DNA of 64,000 bases from an uncultured Bacteroidota bacterium (GTDB lineage Bacteria; Bacteroidota; Bacteroidia; Flavobacteriales; Schleiferiaceae), in assembly GCA_913057235.1 (NCBI GenBank), contig CAJXNI010000001.1, forward strand, positions 166,245 to 230,244, given 5' to 3'. This document shows positions 1-7,978 of the stretch, piece by piece. The notes below the pieces were generated by a model. That model made no database searches and was not told the DNA's origin. It was given only the letters and a program-made list of their open reading frames with translations. Positions within the stretch are counted from its first letter, which is position 1. Every line of letters begins with the position of its first letter. A program made the translations under genes and the position numbers.

Positions 1-358
1 CTAGATCTAGGAAAAAGTGTACCTAAGATTAAACAATTTCTTTTGGAAAATCGAGAAGTCCCATAAAGCCATAATTCTGAAATAGTGGGGGGGGTATGTT
101 AAGCCCAAAAGCCTTCAGGTTATTTTTACGAGATTATTAGGTATCAACAGCCAGTGGCTTACCCCCTTACGCTTTTGACGGAAATGCCTGCTAAACAAGG
201 GTAAGACCACCTTCGACTAAGTTGATTACTGAAATCCTGAATTTTAATGATCTGAAGCTATTCAAAGTTGTTCAAAAACATACTCGTTACCTTAAATTTA
301 TAAATACCCACGGAGGTTTGAGATAAGGCTTTTGAACTTAACTTTTACAGCCTTGATC
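1..358. other. Left-edge region without a recognised gene
   Basis: No gene can be named here. One plus-strand frame is open from the window edge to a TAA at 64-66 (about 21 codons). It could be the 3' end of a gene lying outside the window, but it is too short to identify. A run of eight G occurs at 87-94. The rest is AT-rich and carries stops in all frames I followed. Confidence 0.4.
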
Positions 359-391
359 AAAAAAAAGCCCCTCCACTTTCGCGAAGAGGCT
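359..391 (-). terminator. Rho-independent terminator after the 420-1073 gene
   Basis: Read on the minus strand, 391-366 folds into an 11-bp stem containing a few G-U pairs, closed by a GAAA tetraloop. It runs directly into eight T residues (366-359). It begins 29 nt past the stop codon of the minus-strand gene at 420, so it most likely ends the transcript of that gene and perhaps also of 1122-1958. Confidence 0.8.
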
Positions 392-419
392 CCAAGGAGT
401 GCTGAGCTCCTATCCCTGA

Positions 420-1073
420 TCATTTTTGGATGAGCTCCTTAAGGTTAAAGATTCCCACCTTCACACCGAAGTTGATTAACAGGTGATTTTCGGGATCGGG
501 AGTAATGCCCTCAGAGTAAGTGCTGGCAAGAGGTAGACGGTAAGAAGCACCAGCATAAACACGGGCGTATTTGTGCAGGTTAAGCTCCACGGTTACACCT
601 GGCTCCACAAAGAATTGGTAGTCCTCTCTTTCTAAGTCCATCCAATCATTATCACTATCGTTATCAAAAGGATCATAGTCATCTACATCGGTTTCAAATA
701 CCCCCAAGTGTAAAGGGAAACTTAGGTGTACTAAACTGCTGGGCTTGATACGGTACTCCAAGAAACCACTGTATTGCATAAAATCCACTTCAACGGCCTT
801 TCCGTACAGTGACTCTAGGCTAGTGGGGCGAATATATTCGACCGACTCGCCATAAGAGGCACCGATAGTCCAAGACTCATTTAGTATCACACCGGCTTTG
901 AACTGAGAAAACCATACACTTTCACCATACAATTGGCTGTTTTGCATTCCACCGCTAAGCACAAATCCATAGCTGTCTAGACCATCACCTGAGCCGCTGC
1001 CAATAAGAGTTTTAGTTTGTGCGTTTGCACCAAGTCCAATACTTAAGCTCAAAGCAAAAAATAACTTTTTCAT
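420..1073 (-). CDS. Outer-membrane beta-barrel-like secreted protein
   Basis: The 217-residue product starts with a signal peptide (MKKLF, a hydrophobic stretch, cleavage near GANAQ at 15-19). The rest alternates short polar turns with aromatic/hydrophobic strands, as in small porin-like outer-membrane proteins of Bacteroidota. An acidic Asp/Asn-rich loop sits near residues 131-150. It ends in a likely closing strand (NFGVKVGIFNLK) followed by a few polar residues. The ATG is preceded by an A-rich leader with no Shine-Dalgarno site, normal for this phylum. It lies 48 nt downstream of the lipoprotein gene on the same strand and may share its transcript. Substrate and function are unknown; the barrel fold is inferred from composition only. 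Confidence 0.7.
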   Translation of the reverse strand: MKKLFFALSLSIGLGANAQTKTLIGSGSGDGLDSYGFVLSGGMQNSQLYGESVWFSQFKAGVILNESWTIGASYGESVEYIRPTSLESLYGKAVEVDFMQYSGFLEYRIKPSSLVHLSFPLHLGVFETDVDDYDPFDNDSDNDWMDLEREDYQFFVEPGVTVELNLHKYARVYAGASYRLPLASTYSEGITPDPENHLLINFGVKVGIFNLKELIQK

Positions 1074-1121
1074 TTTTAAATTTTTAGTTTTTAAATTTTA
1101 TTTAAGGATGGTTATTAGATG

Positions 1122-1958
1122 TTAGTCGAAATCAGCGTACAAGAAGTTTCCATTAAAGTCAAAGTATAATTCCAAGTCATTATTTAATTCTACTTCGTAC
1201 ATGCTATCGTCTATCTCCGCCGAAACAATACTTTGATTCGGATAATTCTGTTGGATATAATCTAAAATTACCGTAGGAAGATCTGCTGGATTGATGATTT
1301 GGTCGTCAATTTCGCGTCCTAGAAAGTTTCCATTAAGATCGAAATACAACTCGATACCGTTACTGAGGTAAATCTCGTAGTGATTGGGATAGCGATCTAC
1401 CTCGACAATACTCGCGTTAGGGTAATTCTGGGTGATGTAGTCGCGAATTACCTGCGGCAGACTGCTTGGGTCGATCGGCTGATCATCGGCATCGGCATAA
1501 AGGAAATTGCCGTTACCGTCAAAGTATAACTCTAGGCCGTTGCTTAGGAAAACTTCAAACTCATCATCATCCCACTCGGCCCAAACAATGCTTACCCCCG
1601 GATAATTGGAATTTATGTAGTTGCGGATGGCGCTAGGCAAGCTACTGATGGCTACCGGAGTGTCATCATCACCATCTTTATTCCTTTCTTTGTGCAGTAA
1701 AGAGCCATTTAGGTCGTAATAAAACTCCCATCCCGTGCTTAGGCCGACTTCATAGCCAATGCTGGGGTCTTTTTCCGCGCTGCTGATAGAAGCGCTAGGG
1801 TAATTGACCTGCAAATGGTACTTAATGTTGGCGGGCAATTCGCTTACCGGGATGCTTTTAAACGAGTACGCTTGGAAATTCAAAGCTTGGTTCTCGTTGT
1901 CTTTATCACAACTCATTAAGGCCAAGGCTAAGGCGAAGAGTAAGACTGATTTTTTCAT
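1122..1958 (-). CDS. Lipoprotein with four PepSY-like repeats
   Basis: The 278-residue product has a lipoprotein signal (MKKSVLLFALALALMSC) with the lipidated Cys at 17, followed by DKDN. The mature part holds about four tandem repeats of roughly 50-55 residues. Each repeat has the pattern LP..I..YI..NYP..SIV, then E.YEV.LSNG.ELYFD.NGNFL. This matches the PepSY-like (PF11396) family, usually found in periplasmic or surface proteins of Bacteroidota. The family is thought to act in protease inhibition or ligand binding, but no role is established. The next gene downstream is an outer-membrane protein on the same strand. An ECF sigma factor diverges upstream, so envelope sensing is possible but unproven. 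Confidence 0.8.
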   Translation of the reverse strand: MKKSVLLFALALALMSCDKDNENQALNFQAYSFKSIPVSELPANIKYHLQVNYPSASISSAEKDPSIGYEVGLSTGWEFYYDLNGSLLHKERNKDGDDDTPVAISSLPSAIRNYINSNYPGVSIVWAEWDDDEFEVFLSNGLELYFDGNGNFLYADADDQPIDPSSLPQVIRDYITQNYPNASIVEVDRYPNHYEIYLSNGIELYFDLNGNFLGREIDDQIINPADLPTVILDYIQQNYPNQSIVSAEIDDSMYEVELNNDLELYFDFNGNFLYADFD

Positions 1959-2006
1959 GGATTGATAATTTTGGATTGTCGTTACAGACTATACCAGCCA
2001 ATTTAT

Positions 2007-2049
2007 AAAAAGGTTGCCCAGGAGTAATTTTTTTTGAGGCAACCTTTTT
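2007..2049. promoter_or_regulatory. 12-bp perfect inverted repeat between divergent genes
   Basis: The arm AAAAAGGTTGCC (2007-2018) is exactly complementary to GGCAACCTTTTT (2038-2049), with a 19-nt spacer. It looks like a bidirectional terminator, but both flanking genes (lipoprotein at 1958 minus, sigma factor at 2102 plus) start away from it. An operator or a structured leader shared by the divergent genes is therefore just as likely. Confidence 0.5.
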
Positions 2050-2101
2050 GTCCGTTTTAAGGTATAGTTTACAAAGTTTTTAATTGCTGAGCTCACCCTG
2101 A

Positions 2102-2674
2102 ATGAAGTTACATGAAACTCAGAAGCTAATGCCCTTGATTCAAGCCTGCGTAAAAGGTAAAAGGCGGGCTCAAAACGAGCTTTATCAAATAGCCTATCCT
2201 TACGCCATGAGCGTGGCTTTGCGCTACGGGGACGACCGTGATCACAGTGCGGAAATTGTTAATGAAGCTTTTTACAAGGCTTTTAGTTATTTACAAAGCT
2301 TTGATCCTTCGCAATCTTTTGCATCATGGCTAAGGAAGATTGTAATTAACACCTCTTTAGACCATTTAAAATTGCGACGCAAGCAAAAAGAGCTCCTAGA
2401 GCCCATTGAGGAGCAAAGCCATATAGAACCTGAAACGGACGAATTAATCGAGGCTATTGACGCCCAGGCTTTATTACATGAGATCCAAAAACTGCCTCCA
2501 AGCTATCGCATGGTCTTTTCCCTGTTTGCGGTAGAAGGCTATTCGCACCAAGAAATTGCTCAGCAACTGGGTATTTCTGAGGGCACTTCCAAATCAAACT
2601 ACCACAAGGCTAAAGCTAAATTGAAGCATCAGTTATATCAATTAGGTCTAGCGCCTCAAAAGAAAGCATTGTAA
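2102..2674 (+). CDS. ECF-type RNA polymerase sigma factor
   Basis: The 190-residue product has the two-domain layout of sigma-70 family ECF factors. Region 2 (about 20-90) contains NELYQIAYPYAMSVALRY and a region 2.4-like SFASWLRKIVINTSLDHLK. Region 4 (about 125-180) contains LPPSYRMVFSLFAVEGYSHQ followed by a helix-turn-helix with EIAQQLGISEGTSKSNYHKA. It would redirect RNA polymerase to an envelope or stress regulon. The start is the ATG at 2102, just after an AT-rich stretch. The stop overlaps the ATG of the next gene (TAATG), so the two are translationally coupled. The partner gene probably holds the sigma factor in check. Confidence 0.92.
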   Translation: MKLHETQKLMPLIQACVKGKRRAQNELYQIAYPYAMSVALRYGDDRDHSAEIVNEAFYKAFSYLQSFDPSQSFASWLRKIVINTSLDHLKLRRKQKELLEPIEEQSHIEPETDELIEAIDAQALLHEIQKLPPSYRMVFSLFAVEGYSHQEIAQQLGISEGTSKSNYHKAKAKLKHQLYQLGLAPQKKAL

Positions 2675-4044
2675 TGAGTGAGAGAGGAAAATTTGAAGAT
2701 CAATTACGCGCTAAGCTCGAAGCTTTCGAGGCGCCTTATGAAGCTAATGACTGGAAAGCCTACCGCAAGCTGTATGGCAGAAGGGGCATCGGACGCCTCT
2801 TAAAGATTTGGTACTTACCTTATCTATTCAGTGCCTTCTTATTTGGTTTAAGCTGGCTTTGGTTTCCGAAATTAAATATGGGGGGGCGTGGCTTCTCAAA
2901 TGAGGCACGAGTTGATACCTTGTTTATTGAGAAAACGGTACAGGTATACGATACTTTTCTTCTTCGCGATACGGTTTATGTTCATACCCATGTCGCTCCG
3001 AGTGGCCGAAGACCAGCGCTTTCCGCAGGCTATTCTTCCGTTCCGACTAAGTCGAATGCCTACACTCTAAGTCAAGTGAGCAGGCAAGGGCGGTCCAATA
3101 TTTATCCGGCCCAGCCTAGTTCTATGGATAAACCTGGCCTTTCTGAAGAAGCGCCAGCTCTAAGCGCGGAAGAACAAGAAAGGCGGTTCATGCAAGACAA
3201 GCTTGCCGAGCTACAGGATCCTCGAGCTTTAAGAAATGACTCCCTTTTAGCACCCGGGACAGATACTACTGAATTAATAGCCCATACTGCTTTAGATTCC
3301 ACGACCAGTCTTGGGCCCGAAAAACATAAGGATACCGCGGCGGCAGCTAGCACCCCCCCCTTTGGAGAGCCTTTGGAGGAAGAAAAACGTAGGGCTCTAT
3401 TGGCAGGTTCACAGGAGAAGCTAAAAGCCCAAGACTACCGCTTACTTGTCGGTCCCCAAACCCGTTTATTCTCGCCATTCTCGAGCTCCACCTTTGACAC
3501 CTACGGTGGGGTTTTCATAGGAATGGAGCTACGAGCCGGTATCAATCGCCTCGAGCTTGATCTAGCCGCACATTACGGTTTCATGCACCATGAGTTCCGA
3601 GACCCACAGACCATCCCACTGGAGCGGCAGGCTTTATTTCCGGGTTACTTGAGTTTAAATCGGCCGGCAGACTTTATTGAAGTTAGGACGCAACAGTTAT
3701 TATTACCCATGAGCTTGAGTTATATCCCTTGGTATAACGATGTTTGGACTTGGCGCGCTCAAGCAGGGGCTTTAGGTAATTTATTGGTGCGGGAACAATT
3801 TGAATACGGCTACCGCGATGATGATTTCGACGACATTGAGGACATAGACTCGAACATCGATGATCGGCGGTTTAAGTTTAGCCACTTGCAATTGGGCAGC
3901 TCCATTAGCTATACCTATCATCGAACATGGAGTTTAGAGGCTGGAATAAGTTACTACCATCCCTTAGAGGAAAAATTGGGTTTAAGTAAACTTGACCCGG
4001 CAGCACTTTCGCTGAACATAGGCTGGTATTGGCATTTTCTTTAG
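2674..4044 (+). CDS. Membrane-anchored sigma-factor partner with C-terminal beta-barrel
   Basis: The 456-residue product has a cytoplasmic-type N-terminus (1-44), one transmembrane segment (about 46-64), a low-complexity Pro/Ser/Ala/Glu linker (about 100-250) and a C-terminal part rich in barrel-like strands (about 255-456). Being co-translated with an ECF sigma factor, the N-terminus is a reasonable anti-sigma candidate, although no ZAS zinc motif (HxxxCxxC) is visible. Bacteroidota often encode such anchor-plus-barrel proteins next to ECF factors. The coding frame contains G7 at 2880-2886 (Met69-Gly71) and C8 at 3353-3360 (Thr227-Pro229), both able to slip. Loss of frame at C8 would remove the whole barrel domain. 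The function remains inferred from context. Confidence 0.75.
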   Translation: MSERGKFEDQLRAKLEAFEAPYEANDWKAYRKLYGRRGIGRLLKIWYLPYLFSAFLFGLSWLWFPKLNMGGRGFSNEARVDTLFIEKTVQVYDTFLLRDTVYVHTHVAPSGRRPALSAGYSSVPTKSNAYTLSQVSRQGRSNIYPAQPSSMDKPGLSEEAPALSAEEQERRFMQDKLAELQDPRALRNDSLLAPGTDTTELIAHTALDSTTSLGPEKHKDTAAAASTPPFGEPLEEEKRRALLAGSQEKLKAQDYRLLVGPQTRLFSPFSSSTFDTYGGVFIGMELRAGINRLELDLAAHYGFMHHEFRDPQTIPLERQALFPGYLSLNRPADFIEVRTQQLLLPMSLSYIPWYNDVWTWRAQAGALGNLLVREQFEYGYRDDDFDDIEDIDSNIDDRRFKFSHLQLGSSISYTYHRTWSLEAGISYYHPLEEKLGLSKLDPAALSLNIGWYWHFL

Positions 4045-4204
4045 TTATTCAAATTTTCAGGTAGCGTATTGTTTCAAAGTTTAGAACCCAGTTTTTCAAA
4101 GGACTCAATGGTTGGTTTGCATCTAACATTATTACCAATCTAAAATAAGCATCCAGTAAATGACATCTTTTAGAATCGTTTATAGGTTTTGACCTTTCCT
4201 GGGG

Positions 4205-4477
4205 ATGAAAATACAAGAGATCCTTCAAGAACAAATGTTCTGTTTAATTGATCGCTTGCAAATGAGTGGTTTGAGTCGTAAGACCTTTTTCGAGCTGGAG
4301 AACATTGGTTATAAGCGATTAGGTTATCGGCATAAAAAGTATTAGCAATCATTGGAGCAAAACAGCGGCTTTGTGGATTTGGAGCTGTCCTCTAGGCCCA
4401 ATATTGGGGACTATACCTTAAAGTCCCCCAAAGGGGAGTGTTGCATTGTCCGCCCAACATACCTGCGAGTACTTTAA
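4205..4477 (+). pseudogene. tnpA-like (IS66 Orf1) remnant
   Basis: Reading from the ATG at 4205 gives a small protein with the IS66 TnpA-type N-terminus. It contains MSGLSRKTFFELENIGYKR, then GYRHKKY, comparable to the usual SGLSKKAFC..NI.Y..F.YW.KKY pattern. A TAG at 4343-4345 interrupts the frame after KKY. Past it the frame continues to a TAA at 4475-4477. One stop codon in an otherwise open frame means recent or slow decay. Confidence 0.65.
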
Positions 4478-4499
4478 AAACTCTGCTTACGCTGTAAAG

Positions 4500-4850
4500 A
4501 TATTTGGACTTCACAGTCAGCAACGTTCTTTACTTTACGGTTTGCTCACGAATATGCGCAAGAGTATTGATGGTTCAGCGGGCCTGATGCGCAATTAGCT
4601 AGGTCAAGAGCCTGAGAGTGGTACGGTATAACGGTTTGTGAATAAGCGCCGAGACCGACTCAAAGTACTTCAGGGTAATGCTAGGGACTTCACCTTGTAT
4701 TACAAGCGCCTAGAGCAAGGCACTTTTGAGTGGCCTCTTTACGATAAACACACCACTAGTCTCCAACTCAACTACGCACAACTATTGCTATTAGAAGGAC
4801 TGACGATAAGCAAACTTCAAAGGCCAAAGGGGCGAGGTTACCCAAGGTAA
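4500..4850 (+). pseudogene. tnpB (IS66 Orf2) remnant
   Basis: The frame from 4500 to 4850 reads through as a typical IS66 TnpB of about 117 codons. Recognisable parts are LLYGLLTNMRKSIDGSAGLM, FVNKRRDRLKVLQ and YYKRLEQGTFEWP, matching the conserved DMRKGIDGL, NRRRDRLK and YKRLE.G.FEWP blocks. Two in-frame stops, one after LMRN and one after SGTV, disable it. The intact family member is an accessory protein required for transposition of IS66 elements. Confidence 0.8.
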
Positions 4851-4949
4851 AGTATGGATCACAATAGCGTTAAAACCCTTGTCATTACTAAACCCTAGCC
4901 TACTTTCACTCGAGTGAATAACCAGTCGTAAAACACCGCGGAGCCCACC

Positions 4950-5400
4950 ATAACGCTGACACGAAAAGACTACGAAAAGCTTTTTTGGCAAATCGCTTTT
5001 TTAACCCAAGAACTCGCGCAGCTTAAGCGAATGATCTTCGGGGTCAAAAGTGAGCGTTTTATTGCTGCCGACACCGGTCAAACCAGCCTTTTTGACACCA
5101 TTGAAAAGCCAGGCTCCGAAAGTCGGGATTGTGCAACAGAAATTAGCCCTAGCCAGGGGAGAATCTGCCCAAAGCGTATCCAGAAAAAGCCTGTGAGCTT
5201 GGCTTTGCCGGCTCACACAAAGCCGCACAAAATGCACCCATGAAGTGCTCTTTTTTTGGAACGTAAAAGCTACAAGACCTTGAGCCCATTCAGTGGCTAA
5301 CCGATACCCTGAATCGTATTCAACAGCACAAAGTCAAAAAACTACACGAGTTATTGTCAGGCTACACAATTGGTAAATTACGGGATGCTTACAAAATAGT
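4950..5400 (+). pseudogene. tnpC (IS66 transposase) remnant, core deleted
   Basis: The 5' part (4950-5240) encodes the IS66 transposase N-terminus: TQELAQLKRMIFGVKSERF, the usual coiled-coil plus KSERF signature. The 3' part (about 5275-5400) is in another frame and encodes WLTDTLNRIQQHKVKKLHEL, typical of the extreme C-terminus. Between them only a few codons remain, so the zinc-finger and DDE catalytic domains have been deleted. Confidence 0.8.
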
Positions 5401-5593
5401 AACGCAGCATGCCCAGAGATCAGGCGGGGGCTCAGCTTTGTGGTTCTTGCAAAGGCGTGAAGACGCAGAGGCTCTTGAATGGAGCCAGAAAAACAAATCA
5501 AACCCCTCAAATGAGCCCTGACCCCGAACGGAGTGGCGCGGAGACCCGGGGCCTCTTGTTGGGAAGCGCAAAAAAAGATGTTGTATTGAAGGG

Positions 5594-5620
5594 AGATTCT
5601 GGCTCCCTGGGCGGAATGAG
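5594..5620. repeat. REP-like palindrome, copy 1
   Basis: This 27-bp unit begins AGATTCTGGCTCCCTGG and ends CGGAATGAG. The arms ATTCTGGC and GGCGGAAT form an imperfect hairpin around CCCTG. It resembles the AGATTCC..GGAATGA palindromes scattered in many bacterial genomes. It differs by one base from copy 2, which lies 70 bp further on. Confidence 0.65.
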
Positions 5621-5663
5621 AATTGCTGAAGAGTACACTTTCCCTAGTTCACCCTTTAAACTC

Positions 5664-5690
5664 AGATTCTGGCTCCCTGGCCGGAATGAG
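5664..5690. repeat. REP-like palindrome, copy 2
   Basis: This second copy of the 27-bp unit has arms ATTCTGGC and GCCGGAAT that pair over eight positions (one G-U) with a short TCCCTG loop. It matches copy 1 at 26 of 27 bases and has the same orientation. Confidence 0.7.
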
Positions 5691-5954
5691 GTGGGCTGGA
5701 AAAAGCGAACGGAACCCCAAGACGAAAGAAAAGCTTAAAGAACCGTCTGTAGCATTTCGATACGACCCGAAATCCTGCGGCCCACTCAATGTGACAGTAG
5801 GGTGCTTATAAAGTACGCAGCGGCTCTTGCGTGAAGCCGAAAGGTAGCGAGTTGCTAAAAAGTAAACGTTTAAATGCTACACGGTGGTTCTAGAACATCA
5901 CAACCTTTATAAAATAAGAGCAAAAGGTGCATATTAGCAATCTAAAAATGGACG

Positions 5955-7634
5955 ATGCTTTTGTTACTCGGACTTTTTGTATTTTATTTCTTCCTCTTCC
6001 GTGGTCTTGGACTTTGGGTGGATAAGGGCAGGCATGCAATCCCTTTAGGCACCGTATTGGGAGTTCTGTCTGGAGCAGGATTCATGGCTATCGTGCTCTA
6101 TTTTTATCATTTCTTTGCTGGCAGCACTGTCTATTTGTTGGGTCTATTTGTACTGGCAGCAGGAGTAGCTTGGTGGAGATATGGCGAGATCTGGTGGATT
6201 AATACCCTAAGCACTTTTAAAGAAACAACCTTTAATGAGCGGCTGCTGGCAGTGGCGGGGTTTTTAATCATTACGGCCTACTCTGCCCTCCCCTCTAGTG
6301 TAATAGATGAAGGCCTCTATTATGCGCAAGCCATCCTTTGGTTTGAAAACTATGGTTTTCTAAAAGGTCTGGCCAACTTTGACTATTACCTAGGACAGGG
6401 TTCTAGTCTGCATGCCTTGGAGAGTTTGGTCAATATGCACTATTTAGGGCTGCGTTTTAATGATCTCGGGGGCTTTTTCACGGCCGTTTGGACCTCTAAC
6501 TTACTACTAAAAAGTAAAGCCATTGGATATGGCAAAGTCCTAGTGGCCTCGTTGGGACTGCTCAGTTTTATTACACTCTTATCAGCCAGTAATGCAGATA
6601 TGCTGCTGTACTTAATTGCTACGACACTATTTGTATCCACTCATGATCAATTAGGTCTGAAGGCCATCTTTCTTTTAGTGAGCTTAGCCGCTTTGAGTAA
6701 GTTGAGCGGCCTAATTTTAGTGATCTGGTTGGCCCTTCAACCAAAAGTGTTGCCCAAGGTGGCAGCCTTTGTTCTCACAATTTTGGTTTTAATTAAAGGT
6801 TGGTTCCTAACGGGCTATGCCCTATTTCCTTTTTTGGACTGGCAAATTTCAAGTGTTCCCTGGCAGCTGCCCCAAGCGGCTTTTGAAATGCAAGGAAAAC
6901 TAAAGGCCATAGTCGTGTATGATTGGCCAGTTTTAGAATCCTTCTATGAAAGTCACAGTCAATTTGAAAATATAAAAAAGCTACTATTTGGGACTGGCTT
7001 TACTAGTATAGTTTGCTGGTTGGCTTTAGTGGGCTTGATACTTATGGTACTTAAAGGCTTTAAGGATTCAAATGTTAAAAAATGGTTTTGGATTATAACC
7101 TTATATTTCTTTTTATGGTTTCTTTTTTCGGCTCAAGCCCGATTAATACTGCCATTGCTATTTTTACCCTACCTAGCCCTTAGCACCAAAATTTCCAATT
7201 CTTTGACTGGCCGGGTTCTCAATAGCGCGGTTTGGTTAGGGTTCCTTTTCTTTCTGGTTAACCCAACAAAACTTCCACTGCGCTATTTTTACAAAGCCAG
7301 TAAATCCTTTAGTTATTCTTTCAAATCGGATTATTTTTTAAAACCGGCCGCAGTTTGGGCAATATCGGCTGATCGAAAAAAGGCCCATGTCTCAGGCTAT
7401 TCGTACTACTTGCCCCCAGAAGCAAACTACTGCTTCTACAGCTCATTTCCGTGCACCCCTTATTTCTTGAACGATTATCTGGTTCCGGATAGCCTTTATG
7501 CCCCCGTGCTTCTTGGTGAAGAATTTTGCGATGGTTTTCGCTACCAGGCAGTTGCTTATGACACACTCTTACTTAGGCACTACAATACCTTGAATTATAA
7601 AGCTATTCGGAGGTATTTTAGGATGCCCCACTAA
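5955..7634 (+). CDS. Polytopic membrane protein, LIC_10190-like
   Basis: This 559-residue protein has about a dozen hydrophobic segments. After the first membrane segments it carries the loop SVIDEGLYYAQAILWFENYG and then GLANFDYYLGQGSSLHALES. These resemble the conserved block of the LIC_10190 membrane protein family, thought to be related to GT39-type glycosyltransferases with an acidic residue in the first large loop. The last ~120 residues are mostly soluble. The start is the ATG at 5955; an ATG at 5948 is out of frame. It is the only intact gene in the island between the IS66 and hsdM relics, so it may be cargo. The reaction and substrate are unknown. Confidence 0.65.
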   Translation: MLLLLGLFVFYFFLFRGLGLWVDKGRHAIPLGTVLGVLSGAGFMAIVLYFYHFFAGSTVYLLGLFVLAAGVAWWRYGEIWWINTLSTFKETTFNERLLAVAGFLIITAYSALPSSVIDEGLYYAQAILWFENYGFLKGLANFDYYLGQGSSLHALESLVNMHYLGLRFNDLGGFFTAVWTSNLLLKSKAIGYGKVLVASLGLLSFITLLSASNADMLLYLIATTLFVSTHDQLGLKAIFLLVSLAALSKLSGLILVIWLALQPKVLPKVAAFVLTILVLIKGWFLTGYALFPFLDWQISSVPWQLPQAAFEMQGKLKAIVVYDWPVLESFYESHSQFENIKKLLFGTGFTSIVCWLALVGLILMVLKGFKDSNVKKWFWIITLYFFLWFLFSAQARLILPLLFLPYLALSTKISNSLTGRVLNSAVWLGFLFFLVNPTKLPLRYFYKASKSFSYSFKSDYFLKPAAVWAISADRKKAHVSGYSYYLPPEANYCFYSSFPCTPYFLNDYLVPDSLYAPVLLGEEFCDGFRYQAVAYDTLLLRHYNTLNYKAIRRYFRMPH

Positions 7635-7978
7635 CTCCTCCTCTATTAAAATAAGCTAAAGGAGGATGCCTTTGAAACAAAAAATAAGGATAGATCAGCG
7701 CAGTTTTGAATCCTTGGACTCCAGTAGTTATTCCCTACCTGGGGTAGAAACCTGGCGGGGTATGCCGTATTTGACTAGCGTGAAGCCTTAGCCTGCGGGA
7801 AATGGGTATTGGTTCGCCTGGCGAAGGTGTTGAACTCCAAGATGTCGAGGAGGGGTATTGGGGTGCGGTGGGAAAACTCCTGTAGGTTTAGCAGATGGTG
7901 GCTTTGAGTTTTTGAGACTTAAGTCGGCTTGGGCAAGCTCAGCCACCTGTCACCCGCCAACATTTCAAGAGTTTACTA
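7635..7978. other. Intergenic stretch without recognised gene
   Basis: Between the membrane protein and the end of the hsdM relic I see no family signature on either strand. A loose pairing at 7636-7666 (TCCTCCTCT with AAAGGAGGA) lacks a T-tract. A short palindrome, CTACC-TGG-GGTAG, lies near 7735-7747. The stretch probably consists of decayed accessory DNA. Confidence 0.4.

Larger units (their letters stand above)
4205..5400 (+). mobile_element. Decayed IS66-type insertion element
   Basis: Remnants of all three IS66 genes lie in canonical order: tnpA-like (4205-4477), tnpB (4500-4850) and tnpC (about 4950-5400). Each has stops, frameshifts or deletions, and the middle of tnpC, including the catalytic core, is missing. 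I found no convincing terminal inverted repeats or target duplication, so the true ends are unknown. The element is certainly immobile on its own. It sits at the left side of an accessory island between the sigma-factor operon and argS. Confidence 0.8.
5401..5954. other. Non-coding stretch with palindromic elements
   Basis: No gene was recognised between the IS66 relic and 5955. The stretch is more GC-rich than its surroundings around 5520-5560. It includes a short CCCCG (5522-5526) / CGGGG (5547-5551) pairing and the two REP-like copies listed separately. Open frames here (for example 5409-5738 plus) have biased composition and no family signature. Confidence 0.5.

Noticed and set aside
87..94. 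G8 tract near the left edge as a phase-variation site
   Set aside because: No gene or promoter could be tied to it.
5409..5738. 109-codon frame covering the REP-like copies
   Set aside because: It reads straight through two palindromic repeats and has no family match; non-coding repeat DNA is more likely.
7636..7666. Hairpin after the 5955-7634 gene
   Set aside because: Arms TCCTCCTCT/AAAGGAGGA are imperfect and no T-run follows, so I did not call a terminator.
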